A DNA stretch of 64,000 nucleotides from Owenia fusiformis (GCA_903813345.2 CAIIXF020000005.1:37639375-37703374); one strand, 5' to 3'; shown: positions 10,811-23,274, counted from the first letter of the stretch. The notes: generated by a model not told the origin, from the sequence alone. Program-made: numbers and translations.

Positions 10811-12490
10811 TATGTTGCCTAAACCACAAACTTTGTTGTTATGGACATTCAGATTGAAAATAGAAACCGATTGTCAAAATATATTTTGATTGAAAAAGCA
10901 TGATTTCTTTTTAATTTCCCCCCTTGGTGACGAAAGGGTAAATGTCTAATTTGCATTCAGTAAAATTTCGAATGGAGTGGATATAATTAAATCTGACACG
11001 CTCAGCTTTCCAACGGTGTATTTGAACCTTAGTGCAGAAGAGGTAATTTCGAACGAACTTTATTTTTCTCAAGTTACAAAATATTATTTATAAATAAAGT
11101 TAATCATTAATTTTTGTTCTGCTTTATGACATAAAATGTCCCATTTTTAATAACGAGGTGATAATTGAACATGAAAATGTAAAGGCCTGCCTACACGCTA
11201 TATAAAAATAAATCTACAGGTGTAAATTTGTATTATTTCTATTGCAAATAACGGGTACAGCGAATAAAAGGTGACACTAATAATGTAAGGTCGGTTTACC
11301 TAATAACTAGTTTTATGGAGTCAATAGATCTACAGATTAAATGAAGAATTAGATCTATATAGTGGTGACAAAATTGAACGCATCATGTACAAAATGACCT
11401 ACCCACAAACGCATGTCGATCTAAGATATAATATTTCCAAAAAGAATCCGCAATGTGTCATGATTATTGGTGAAGTGTTTTGATTTAAGATTGAAAGTGC
11501 AACAGTGGGGAAAATGTTTAAATTCTTCCAAATAATATATGGGTTGACCATATTTATAGAAAATGAATACATAATGTCTGATTTAAAAAAAATTGCAATG
11601 AACTCACTATGTTTTCACACGCTTAATGGACTTCGAGACTAGATTTTGCTTGCCCGACATTATTTGAGACTGAAGGCTCTATCTTGTATGAATACTATAT
11701 ACAGTTAATCTCCAATTATGTAAGATATTGGTTATCAAATTAAAATTCATTCTTCAACATGTTTTGTAATGACTTCACTATGTATGAAATGGTTAGTGTT
11801 TGGCGTTTGGCGATCGACGTCTGTTACAAACGGCAGGTTGTGACATTTTGCAGTTCAATGCCTTGTTTTCCTTATGACTGATATAACCTCATATGTTTTC
11901 TTTTCTGCTGGTACAATTTTCGTCCTTTCCCTCATTTGTGCAAACATATTTATTGTTAGAATCTTTATTTTTAATGAAATAATATATATACAATTTGGAT
12001 ATTTTTAGAAAATAAACGTGACAATGAACGATATGAGCCAAAAATGTGAAAATATTCTAAATTGAAACTAGATCTGAAATTATAGATTTAATAGGTAAGT
12101 CTGAATATTATTCACCTCACTTGTACTCGAAGATTTGATCAAAAGTAAAGAATTAGTTGCAAAAGAAGAGTTCCTGCTGAAACACCTCCTTCTACCTCCG
12201 AGAGAGATGGATTGGAGTGGTGTGACTTGTTCAACTTAATAAATATAGCAACTTCATGTTCACTGAATAGATAAACCATGACCAATGGCTATTTCTCCAA
12301 AGAGCAAAAACAAATGGAATATCTAACTTAATAGTAGTGCAAACTAATATATATATATATTCTTGTGTACATTGGGATGGTTCTAAAGGAAAGAAAATGT
12401 TTATGATATTACGACAACTAACACCACAAGAAAACTAAGAAAGGTATATGAAACTTACTGTAAAATGTGATAGAAATACACTTTTTAAGT
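10811..12490. other. No gene recognised
   Basis: Unique AT-rich DNA with a short (TA)n near 12348. No open frame over 60 codons of any interest. Confidence 0.45.
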
Positions 12491-12495
12491 TCAAT

Positions 12496-12553
12496 CTTAA
12501 AGGATAGGTATCGATATGGTGAACTAAATTCAACAATGTTTTTCTCTTAAAGT
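12496..12553. repeat. Copy of a repeat containing GGTATCGATATGGTGAAC
   Basis: GGTATCGATATGGTGAAC occurs exactly at 12507-12524 and, inverted, at 13704-13721 and 31655-31672. At the 31.6 kb site the match extends to about 55 bp, through AACATTGTT and a T-rich block. It may be a terminal or internal segment of a MITE family; the copies at 12.5 and 13.7 kb face each other and could be its two ends. Confidence 0.5.
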
Positions 12554-12564
12554 GTGCGCCAAAG

Positions 12565-12608
12565 TTTAAAACTGCGCAGGCGCAGCGCTCTCGCTAACCT
12601 ATATAAAG
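12565..12608 (+). promoter_or_regulatory. Possible core promoter: GC box plus TATA box
   Basis: ACTGCGCAGGCGCAGCGCTC (12571-12590) is a GC-rich palindrome-like block. Ten bases further on lies TATATAAAG (12600-12608), a good TATA match. A donor-like CAGAGGTAAGC follows at 12629-12639. The combination resembles an RNA polymerase II core promoter, but I see no coding exon downstream, and the block lies next to a repeat fragment. Confidence 0.22.
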
Positions 12609-13242
12609 AGATTACAAGGTACAGGCTTCAGAGGTAAGCCAGGAAGGGGAACAATCTTCGTCCCGTGTTGATTTCCCGTATAATCGTAACCAGCCACGTT
12701 TCACCATTGAAATTGAAAATTACTATTAGATATACTTTGTAGATGTTATTTATAAAGCTATTAAGTGTAGACATCAATCAAATGGCTCATTTTGAACATA
12801 TAAAACGTATTTGTGTTTTGGGAATTGTATTTCCATGTAGTACACACATAAATAGTGTACATTATGTAGTACTTGAAAAGCCTGGTTTATATTATATTGA
12901 AGGGCATGCTGATTGTACACACGAGTACATGCATGAAGGCCTAATATTGAAAAAGCTTGCATACCTAAATAAAAACAAACTCTTCTAATCCCCTAATGTA
13001 AACACGGCGGTATACGTAGACCCATCATGATAATCCATGACATCTCATTTCTTCTCAGCCCTTTCAGGTGAAACAGAAAGATGCTATGAGTATCAGAATG
13101 ACGTAGCCCGATTTATCGGGGACTTTAAGCCAATTATTGAAAATATTCTTTTAAAAAACACGGTATTTTATGTAATGTTGACTGATTGACAACAATTTAA
13201 TGCGAAAATTATTTAGAAATATATTATATTTACTGCTATAAC

Positions 13243-13488
13243 GGAACAAAATAGCATATACACTGTACAACATGTTTTTAGACCTCTTAATATTATAGTT
13301 ATACAAATTTTTGGTTGATTTTAAAAAATATTCAAAAAATTAAAACAAAATCCCCCCGAAATAGTTAAAAATCAAGATAAACCTTTTATTTCATTAACAA
13401 GATACTTTTTTAAAATCAACCACAATTTCCTTTGAACAATTGCAATATTGAGAGACCTAAACATGTTGTGTTTATGTCGTTTTGTTTC
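13243..13488. repeat. Imperfect foldback repeat
   Basis: Arms of roughly 85-90 bp (13243-13331 and 13406-13488) pair imperfectly. Paired words are GGAACAAAAT / TTTTGTTTC, ACAACATGTTT / ACATGTTGT, AGACCTCTTAATATT / AATATTGAGAGACCT and GGTTGATTTTAAAAA / TTTTAAAATCAACC. The loop contains a C6 run. No target duplication was resolved. Confidence 0.6.
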
Positions 13489-15460
13489 AATGAGGTTCGG
13501 AAAGATGTTTCATTTCACTCTGAAAACATGATACCAAGAACAAAAAACAAGTGTTTGGTGTGTTTTCTAAAACAATATAGATGAAAGTATATATATATTT
13601 TATAAATTATATTGTTACCATTCAAAAGATGACCATTAAATTGACGATGTGTTAAATTTTTTGATTTTTTATGACTGGTTGAAGAGAAATGTGTGTTCAA
13701 AACGTTCACCATATCGATACCACTCCTTTTGAACGAATATTTATATAACCGTATGCGTGTAACATGCATTAAGCTGGTTGACTGTGATATTAGATGTTTC
13801 CCTATCTTTATTGTGTTTTTATACTCCTTTAACATTTTCCATGGCAATACATTTGGTTATAAATTCACTTATCAATTTAGGTTACATGGCAGGAAAGTGT
13901 GAAAAGGAAATTGTAAGGATTGTTTAACACTGTTAGACACCAGTCTTGTTATCGGCACACCGTTTACTGGTTTGAATGTATAATTAAGCATTTGAATGTG
14001 AATTTATCAAATCAAAACACGTCAATATGGCTCAAACGCGCCAGAGCATAGCATATCCTTTCTCTTAGAAAGATGTATCCAAATAATCCCATTCCTTTGT
14101 TCAATACTTGAACAAATGGATTATACTATTTAGGTCAACATAGTGTGTGTTTGGTATTCTAGTTTTATGCCAACGCCTCGTGCGTCTTTGTTTTAACAGA
14201 CAATGACTGATTTGATAACCCAAAGTGGTTCTTTTCAATGAAATCGCTCTTTTTAACACCCCACTTGCTTTATAAACACTTCATCAGAACTGTATCACAA
14301 GATAGATTAGATTAATTACTGCCCGAGAGACATTCAAAATAATTTAATGGACACTCTGCGTTGCTATGAATACTGACTTGATGTCGAAGACTATCATCTT
14401 TCGATTTATAACGTTTGATTAGCATTCATGCATCGCTTGTTCCGTCGTAACGCAAAGGAATATGCTGACAATTGTTGACACGTTAACGTTCCTTCTAGAC
14501 GTTCCTTCATTAGAATGTTGCACTAAATAATTCCATGGAGATCTTTGTTATAATTATGGCATGTTTTGCTTTTTATTATATGTCTGTACAGAATTACTAA
14601 AAAGCCATGTGTGAAGTTAAACGAAGACTGCACATTTCAGTGACATCTGGATTTACGTGGTAAAGGGGAACGCAGACTCAAAAATAGTTCAATCATTCCA
14701 AGACATCTTCATGTACAATGATGGTCAAAGGTGACAAAATCAAGAAAACAAAAATGATTACCAAATTCTTCTGCCGGAAGTTCAGCCATGCTGAAACGAA
14801 GAGATATTATCTTAATTTCCATTAGATGGAAATGCGTAGATGGATTTTTGAATTCTTCATGGATATTTGTCTCCACATGTATTTCGATTGTTGAAATCAA
14901 GACAAACTCTTCGACCAACTATTTTTAAGCTGAGCATCTCCATATAAAAGCTTTTTCATTCCCTCTAGGCTGATCACTATTAACAGAACGTAATGATAAC
15001 AGAGATTAAAGGTAGTATTTCTGGTCCACCCGGCGAATAATCATGTTTACATTTGCTGCATGTACTCTAAATTGTGGACGATATATTTCCCATTAGCCGT
15101 TAACTAAATAGATTTAGCAGTGCATCAAAAACAGTTATTTGATAAACTAATTAATTAAGATGAAAGTCTGGTTTTACAGTTTGCTGATTATGTCTAAAGC
15201 AAGAAACATCAAATCAAAACTGTTGATTGCAGACAAGCTTTTTGGGATGCAACAGGATGCTTAGTACAGTTCCAAAAGATTCAATAGATATGCTTCTAGT
15301 GGAGGCTACATAATTATCTCCCTGATGTTATCGTATGTGTTGTTTACCGGATGTGAGTTCCGAAACACGTATTGCAAATAAAGTCACAATATAAAGTACA
15401 TACTACTACAATACACAAAGTACAATCCGAGAAGGCACCAATTCAAAACACGAAATCTTA
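13489..15460. other. No gene recognised
   Basis: Apart from an inverted GGTATCGATATGGTGAAC copy at 13704-13721, this is unremarkable AT-rich DNA with open frames of 110 codons or fewer and no visible domain. Confidence 0.45.
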
Positions 15461-16135
15461 TTCGAACATGACTGTATTCACGCCTTCTATAAACCGTAAA
15501 CAAATTCAACATTTCACCCGGGGTATATTCGCGAAGAATACCTTTGGTAATACGTGTAAATGTGTGACGTCATGACGGCGGGTCGTAGTAATGGCGGACC
15601 ATAATGAATATTCGAAACATTTCGGTGAGTTTTCATGTTCGAATCGTAATATAGACCTCAGAGCAGGGGCTATGTCGTCGAATACACCCCTTGGGACTAG
15701 GCACATTGCTTTCGAACCCCTCACTCCCTTCGGTTGTTCAGGGTGACAGAAAACATTTGTGCCTTGCCCTGCGGGGTGTATTTGACAATATTATCCCTGC
15801 TCTTCGGTCTATATTTCTTAATTCGAAACATGACTGTATTCACGCCTTCTTTTAACTGTGAACAAAGTCAACATTTTACCCCGGGGTATATTCGCGAACA
15901 ATTCCCCTGGTAATACGAGTAATGTGTAACGTCATAACGGCGGGTCGTAGTAATGGCGGACCATAATGAATGTTCGAAACATTTTGGTGAGTTTTCAATT
16001 CATGTTCAAATCGAAATAATTACATAAACCTCAGAGCATGGGTAATATCGACGAATACACCACACAGGGAGAGGCACAAAAGCGTTCGAACACCTCACTC
16101 CCTTCAGTCGTTCGGGGTACAGAAAACGTTTGTGT
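15461..16135. repeat. Tandem duplication, 362-bp period, with internal hairpin
   Basis: Unit 1 (from 15465) and unit 2 (from 15827) both begin AACATGACTGTATTCACGCC. They share CCCGGGGTATATTCGCGAA, GGCGGGTCGTAGTAATGGCG and CCTCACTCCCTTC. Unit 1 carries an inverted pair (15647-15690 and 15774-15814): ATATAGACCTCAGAGCAGGG against CCCTGCTCTTCGGTCTATAT, with GAATACACCCC / GGGGTGTATTTG inside. Unit 2 is shorter at its end. Unit 1 has a perfect TGACGTCA that is TAACGTCA in unit 2. No coding frame spans the units. Confidence 0.8.
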
Positions 16136-17599
16136 CTAACCCAAAGTTGGAGTTTTTCACGTTCTCAACTTTTGGAAATTTAACATGGCACCAAATGCAC
16201 CTCTGGGGCAGTGACAAATCTCAGATATATAAATAAAGCCCTAGAGGTGGATTAATGCACCTACAATCCATTAAGAGAAATTAAACCATCATCATTAAAG
16301 ATGCCTCAAATGCCCAAGTAAACTATTGTAAATGTGAGTTTCTAGTAAACGATGCAAGTCTATCTGATTCTCTAAAAGCAATATGGTAAATAATACGAAA
16401 TAAACGTTTCTATACATATATCCGATACTGTGTATAATTTCAAAGAAATCGAGGCTGTTGTTTGCAACGAACCAACTTTAATCTTCCTCGATCCAAAAGT
16501 CTGGGTAATACAGTATAACTATTATAGAAAACCTGGATGTTGTAGCAAAAGCCTATTAATTCTGACTGGCATATGTTATCCCCTTGTAATTACATGAATA
16601 AAACTATGAAGATCATTCCCGTTTGTGTCATTAACTATCTACTGGGAATCTTATTTAATATGGCTTTAACTAGGTATACATGGTAAAAAGTATCATGGCA
16701 TTATGAGGCCTAATTTGTCTCTCCCCAATCAATTTGGGATTATAGTACTCGTGACCATCGTTAAAAGTTGACTAGATTCATACTGATGCAAGGGTGACAA
16801 TCATCAAATAATACTAAAAATCAGCATTGGAGACTCAAAATTTCGTGAGTATCTTTTCACCATGCACTATTTCACAACTATTGTTGAGTGTATTGCTAGA
16901 ATGATTAGGTGTGATTAGTGATTAACAATATTGCTGTCATGACTAAATGTTATGTGACAGGCGACTCTTATTAGGAGAGAGCTTTAATCGAAAATAAACG
17001 TGTTGTAGATTTATCAGATACAGACTTTGAAGTTGTGAAAAATGGAATCTCATCTTTTTGAAAAGGGTAATCAGGTATTTTAAGGTGGATGAGTTGACAC
17101 AACTTATCCTATGTACTATCCTATGTACGACGTTTTTTCGCATTCCATAGTAGGGAGATTAAGCTTGCAATGTTTTTCACAACCTAAACGCGAACGGAAA
17201 ATATTTAAGCGATGCATTTGTATTGGCGTTTCGATTTTTATGCAAGCTAAAACTCTCTAGTGTGATGTTTTTCCAGGTTAGAAAATGAAAGCAAATTAAG
17301 TCAGTATAGGTCACCATTGCAGTTATGAGCATGTTTTGTATAGATTATGCAACACGTCCAAGAACACATGTATTTCTGTACTGCTGTAATGAAGCTGTTC
17401 ACGCGTCCATGGACTTAGTTCTCTCCGTGGGGATGGCCTGATTAGACATATACTGTACACTGTTCATAGGGCACTTTCGCCAAAAATACAAGATCTCGTT
17501 ACTGTAGGATACACGTTTGTGCCAAAAATGTCGCAAAGATTCTGCCTCGATTTTGAGAAACCATAGAAAAAACAATCATACCTCCGAGGCTGCAAAATG
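16136..17599. other. No gene recognised
   Basis: Contains a small inverted pair near 16191-16262 (AAATGCACCTCTGGGGC and CCCTAGAGGTGGATTAATGC), possibly a very small MITE. Otherwise unique AT-rich DNA. Confidence 0.4.
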
Positions 17600-17602
17600 T
17601 TA

Positions 17603-18223
17603 CCCCACCCTATCACACCAAACTAGTTCTCAACCGTTCTTTCCAGTCCTACAAAAATATCGTAAAACTGGCTAAATCTGGCTGTGGTCGAGAAATATGT
17701 CTTTAATTAGCAATTAACTACGTTCATAAAACAGTCGTCAATACGTCCATCGTTGCACAACGTCGTTAACGCGTCCCTGGTAGGGTCGAAGTACGTACGT
17801 GGCAATACACAATAACGTTCCTAGTCTAGTAGGTCATCTTGTTTGAAATACGTTTTCACACGATCTAATCACAGAACGGTATGGTCGACATCGAGTTTGG
17901 AATGATTCACAATTCTAAATTTCCTTCCCGTCCGATAACGTCCATTAAGTTCGTAAATATACCCTGGAACGTTGCAGCTACATTCGTTCCGTCCACACGC
18001 AGTTTAAAACCAGTTCGTCAACTTTTTAAAGAATGCAGTGGCAGAATGTGGTGACTGCCAAAAAATGAGAATGATTTAAGTTCTGGCCGACCTTCTCGTT
18101 CGAGTTCGTTCATTAAATTTTTTAATAGATCTCAAACGGTTCTAAGTACGTCCAATCCGTTCGTACACAGTTTAGGTTCATTTTCGAGAACGTAGTGAGA
18201 ACTAGTTTGGTGTGATAGTAGGG
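17603..18223. mobile_element. PIF/Harbinger-type MITE, copy 1 (TTA duplication)
   Basis: The ends are CCC...TATCACACCAAACTAG and its inverted match CTAGTTTGGTGTGATA...GGG, flanked on both sides by TTA (17600-17602 and 18224-18226). A 3-bp TWA duplication is characteristic of PIF/Harbinger transposition. The interior is full of CGTTC and ACGTCC words and is GC-richer than its surroundings. There is no transposase frame, so mobilisation would need a partner. A second family member lies at 30594-31394. Confidence 0.8.
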
Positions 18224-18226
18224 TTA

Positions 18227-19342
18227 CCGAAACGGATATGTTTTCGTAAAGAGTTTGAAGTGGCCACCACAGAGTTAAACCTTTCGTGTTTTTGTATCGA
18301 TGATGTCTTGGTGGATAGATATAATACAGAATACCTAAGTCTATATTTTGACAAGGTCATATCATTTTGTATGACACCTGTAAAAAACGATTGCGGTGAA
18401 TGTTCTATCTAAAGATAACTTACATGTGTATCGTCTTTGGCCCAGTTATCGTATAATCAAAATGACAAAAGGTATTAATTTGCACGGCATTGCCTCCGTC
18501 ATTTCTTTAATCAAAATCATCGTGACGTGATAACTCTGGTTTTATGTATACAATTACAGATGTAAGATGAAATAAATGTATGGTCGTGTGAATGATATAT
18601 TGTTTCTCATCAATCCCACCATAATTCTACAATGTTTACATTGGATTTATATGACAGGATATTCTTTATGGGCTTTAATACAACCTAGAGAGTTGAAAAT
18701 GGAGGAAATACATGTCCCGATTAAATAAACCAAGATTTATCACTATCGCTATTCTGATTTGTTTATTTCCAGGCTCGGGAAGAGAAATATTTCTCAAGAA
18801 TTACTTAAGTGCAGTGATTTTTCACGTTTAGCTAAGTTAATCCTTCTCTAAGACGGCTCTCAATTAAACAATTCATATGATAGGATTTGGCCGTGATGAT
18901 GCATTATTCAGGGTGTATTATAGGAACTCCTCGTTAATCATTTAAGATAAAACAATAATTGATCATTAATATTACTGTCCCTGCAAGGCTTGCATAAATA
19001 ACACTTACTTTCAAGTAAGTCTAATTTGTAGGAATCCGTTTTTCCTTCAACGATTCAGAAGCAAATAGATGAAAACCATGCACGATCACGTTACCCTTAA
19101 TTTCCAAAGGAATTCTAAATATACACCGTATCATCAACTTTTAATAATCCGTTTAAATAGCCTACATCGCGTCTGATTGAAACTTATCATCCAAAAAGTA
19201 GAGAGACTTGTTGTATCGCTTATTATCGCTTACACCTTGGGTGTTTTTGTGTCCTTCAGATATTGCCAAATGTGCTTTGTTAGTAATTACATTTTCTACA
19301 AATCAACAAGTTGTTCAGTTATAGTAGTTCTCTGAAAATCCA
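18227..19342. other. No gene recognised
   Basis: Unique AT-rich DNA. An open frame that starts in the MITE end and runs to 18412 shows nothing recognisable. Confidence 0.4.
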
Positions 19343-19346
19343 TTAA

Positions 19347-19947
19347 AGGAATATTCCTTGCCAAACCATCTCTCTCCTCATATGGTAGCTATAACCATAT
19401 ATATGCTTTCCATGTTTAGCAAAACACGCAAAAATGTTTTGATATGGTCAAATTTGATCACTTAGAAATGTGATGCCCAATTCCAATAAGCTGCCATCTT
19501 TTAAAATTTCACACAGGAAGTGATGTCATCGACTCTCAACTTTGCATATAGCATTAGGTGAGGAGCTATTAAGAATTACAAAACCAGCTAAATATTCTTT
19601 TTCAACTTTGTATCTTATTTAATCCTTCTGAAAATCTCTTCTTTTATTCTAAGTTGACAAGCCCTGAAAATATTTTTGCACAGAAAGTAATGATCACTTG
19701 TCTAGAATTGATTTTGTGCTACTTTCCTATACTGTTATGGGCAAGGTTAAAGAGGTTGAGAGTTGATGACATCACTTCCTGCAAGAAATCTTAAAAGATG
19801 GCAGCTCACTGGAAATAAGCACTAGATTTTTAAATGATCAATATTGACCATATTAAAACATTTTCCCATGTTTTGCTCAATATGGAAACTATATAATGAT
19901 TATAGCTACCATATCAAGAGAGAAAGGGTCTGGCACGGAATATTCCT
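19347..19947. mobile_element. MITE with TTAA target duplication
   Basis: TTAA at 19343-19346 and 19948-19951 flanks an element beginning AGGAATATTCCTTGCCA and ending TGGCACGGAATATTCCT. Inverted similarity runs at least 200 bp inward: ATGGTAGCTATAA / TTATAGCTACCAT, GATGGCAGCT / AGCTGCCATC, GGAAGTGATGTCATC / GATGACATCACTTCC. TTAA target use is typical of piggyBac and a few other superfamilies. The terminal bases are not the usual piggyBac CCC, so the superfamily remains open. Confidence 0.85.
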
Positions 19948-19951
19948 TTAA

Positions 19952-21010
19952 GTCGTTAAAGCCAAGATACACTTAATAAGGCTTCATATTTTCTACGCAA
20001 ATACTTGTCCTTTATATAATAAAGGTTATTAAAACCGTATCAGACTTTTATCGTGAATTGAATGAGTCCATCATTCTTTACACCTAGTCACGTACGCGAT
20101 TAGTTTCTGTAGCAAGTATATTTGTGAAATTTATATTGACGTATAACCACAAATATTGATTGCGTATAAGGAAATTAAAGATTATGAAAGAATATACGGC
20201 GAGTATTTTTCATAAATATCTAACAAAATGTTGACATGTTTTTTACGTATTCGTATTCAGGCCTTGATCTCTAACGACCCAACATCATGTTTACGAAAAG
20301 CACAATCAATCAGCTTGATTATTGAGTATTGGACTCTTCAACGTCAAAAGATGAAATTACTTTAAGATTCAAATTCGTTTTCAGCATAGTAATTGGTCCT
20401 TATTGATAACAAAGCGATTCTTAATAAGACCATTATTAATGCTTTTATAGATAAATGTTTGCAATGTTCTTAAAATGGATGGCAATTTCTGAGAAATGAG
20501 ATTTGATATACTTGACTTTTGTCATATCCTGAAATATAGAAACCCGTTCATTTGACTTCATAACGATACAAAACTTCTCTATGAAAAGCACTATATGCAT
20601 TTTAACGCTCTTCATTATCCAATCACTTGTATCCTGCACATTTAGCTTGTGTTTTTATCTAAGACACATCCGTCATCATTAGACCGTCACTAAGTACTGT
20701 GGTGTGTTGAGATTATTTAGGATATGACTTATTGCATGCTATCATTTTAACAAGATGATATAAAGTATAAACAGCCTCGTATATTTCACTTTAATATTGC
20801 TTTATTGGACACAATGGAAATGTTTCTTATTTTTGATGTTGTTCATGTGTTTTATAAGGATTATAATTTTTTATGTTGCATTCTTGTCATTCTTGTTAAT
20901 GCTTTAATCTTGTCAGAAGGTGCTTTAAACTCCATTTTCATTCGGCAGGGTTTTTGAATCTTGGAATACTTGTTGAGATGTTTTTAACTTATTCGTTCAG
21001 CTTCGTATCT
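19952..21010. other. No gene recognised
   Basis: Unique AT-rich DNA; no repeat boundaries or exons identified. Confidence 0.4.
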
Positions 21011-21019
21011 ATATTTTCA

Positions 21020-21530
21020 AGCAATATATACGACTGGGCATGTACACGTACAAGTACGATGAGACACAGCTTTAAACGTATAAATACGACCAGGCAATAT
21101 TGGTCGTGTTTGGGCACCATTAGTCTAGACTGAATATGTTCAGGAAAGATGAGACAAGTATTGAATTTTGTTTATGAATAGGCAAGGCAAGTCTGTTTAT
21201 GAACACCAGACATGACTGCATATAGACATTAGCACATGCACGTTTTAATATAACGGAGATGTATAGCCACCATTTTCTATATCATAGTATATTATTATAT
21301 CATGTTATATATAAATGTATGTCATTTAAATACGAAAATGGAATAAAATAAAATATAAAAGACGTGACAAAATGATATCACTTTATGACATGATCAGACA
21401 TATAAAGACAAATTGTGGCAAGATTGGACACGAGTAATAACGAAAATACAAGCTTGGGCGTGTATCCACGATCAGGCAAGACTGGGCAATATAAAGGCAC
21501 GATAAGACACGATCGGATATATGTAAATGT
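21020..21530. repeat. Degenerate GGCACGAT/GGGCA simple-word array
   Basis: Words such as ACTGGGCA, GGCACGAT, AGACACGAT, CAGGCAA and ATGAGACA recur irregularly, densest at 21400-21530. This resembles an eroded minisatellite with a unit near 10 bp. It is interrupted by AT-rich sequence around 21240-21400. Confidence 0.45.
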
Positions 21531-21774
21531 TAATGGTAGGTGCGAAATATTTCGATGAATACGTTATCCGCGTGAAAAGTCCAAATGAAATGCGTTCGTT
21601 TTTTCGGCGTTCGTTTTCTTGTTGTATCGGCAATCACTTTTTTGAAGTTTTTCTACAGAAATATTCTTGCTTGACAATAGTCAAGGTAAATTGCGTATTT
21701 GCGTGACATATTCTGTCACGCAAAAAATAACTGGCGTGACAAAAACGCAAATTGCGGGACAGTTGGACGGCCTG

Positions 21775-22650
21775 CTGCTGTATGATTCCTGCGAACAGAA
21801 TTCATACAGGATTCAGTTAAATAGTTTACAAATGAATCCAGCCTTCATGAATCAAGCAGGATTCATATAAAAGATTTGAATGTTTACAAATGAATCCTCA
21901 GACAGGATTCAAGAAGAATTCATATGAAAGAAAGTTTACAAATGAACCCTGAAGACAGGATTCAAGCAGGATTCATATTAAAGAAATAGTGGACAGAAAT
22001 CTTGCCAATAGATTTATATGCCATAGTTTACAAATGAATCTAGCCTTCAGGATTCGCGCAGGATTCATATAGATGGTAGTTTACAAATGAATTCTGTAAC
22101 CAGAATTCAAGTAAGATTCATATGAAATAAAGTTTACAAATGAGTTTAGTGGACAGAAATCTTGCTGGATTTATATGCCATAGTTTACAGATGAATCTAG
22201 CCTTCGGGAATCATGTAGGATCCATATAAAATATATTTTACAAATGAATCCTGGCGTCAGGAACCACTCAGGATTCAGACGCCATAGTTTACAAATTATT
22301 CCTGCAGACACGATTCATGCAGGATTCATATGAAAGATAGTTTACAAATGATTCCCGTATAAGGATTCACCTAGGATTCATACGACATAAAGTTTACAAA
22401 TGAAATCAGCCATCGCGGATCATACAGGATTCATATGCCATAATTTAAAAATTATTCAAGCAGACAGGATTCATGCAGGGTCCATATGAAAGGTAGTTTA
22501 TAATTGAATCCATTGAATCATGCAGGAATCATATGCCAAAAGGTTTACAAATGATTCCCGTATTCAGGATTCACTGGCGCAGGATTCATACAACATAAAG
22601 TGTACAAAAGACGAATCCAGTTGTCAGAAATCATACAGGATTCATATTGG
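21775..22650. repeat. Satellite array, about 52-bp period, about 15 units
   Basis: The anchor GTTTACAAATGAATCC recurs at 21824, 21882, 21934, 22026, 22079, 22132, 22183, 22287, 22340 and 22392, with degenerate copies at 22235, 22443, 22496, 22543 and 22600. Spacing is mostly 51-53 bp. Each unit also holds one or two CAGGATTCAT words, so ATGAATCC and GGATTCAT make an inverted pair in most units. Two units share a variant block (GGACAGAAATCTTGC at 21990 and 22151), a hint of higher-order copying. The array ends directly against the next MITE. Confidence 0.9.
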
Positions 22651-22659
22651 TCTATAATA

Positions 22660-23272
22660 CAGGGTGTCAAATAAGTCCCGTCCCCCCTGCTACAGCTAAA
22701 ACCTTAACAGATGGTACCTAGTGTGATATACCATTTGAAAGATCATCCAAAGTTATGTTACCTCACCAACTCTCAAGTATTTTAGATGAAATTTACCTGT
22801 ATTTTTATGATGTCTTTTATAGTTAACGTGCCCTCCTTTAAGTAGCTTTTTGCGTCAAAATGACAAGAATATGACCTCAGAAATACGTCAAAAAGTTAAT
22901 CTTTTTCGCATTCCACTTGTTACAAAAAGGTTTTCACCACTTTCCTTGCACCTCTATTTTCTACACATCTAACCCTATCCAGAAATTGGTTAATTTCATC
23001 GCCATAAACATATTTAGTCATCTTTTGGTCCCTTGACCTTTCTTATACCCGATTCTTAAAATCCTGCCAAATACGCCAAATTGCCATGTTTCTAGGCATA
23101 TGGTCACCTCAATCGATACAATGTAAAAATGTGTTAGATTGATTGACATGTGTCAGATATATGCCAATCAACGTAACTTTGGAAGACCTTTCCAATGATA
23201 TATCACACTTGGTACCAAATATCTTGGTTTTGGCTGTAGAGGGGGGGGGGACGGGACTTATTTGACACCCTG
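22660..23272. mobile_element. Mariner-type MITE (CAGGGTGTCAAATAAGTC ends)
   Basis: CAGGGTGTCAAATAAGTCCC at 22660 is answered by its reverse complement ending at 23272, with TA on both sides (22658-22659 and 23273-23274). Inverted similarity extends about 110 bp (GGTACC, GTGATATA, AAAGTTA and others). Runs of C6 and G10 sit at equivalent positions in the arms. No transposase is encoded. The TA duplication and CAGGG start are characteristic of Tc1/mariner-related elements. Confidence 0.85.
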
Positions 23273-23274
23273 TA

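Noticed and set aside
21775-22650. CRISPR-like repeat-spacer array
   Set aside because: The unit is degenerate along its whole 52 bp with no fixed spacer, there are no cas genes, and the setting is eukaryotic.
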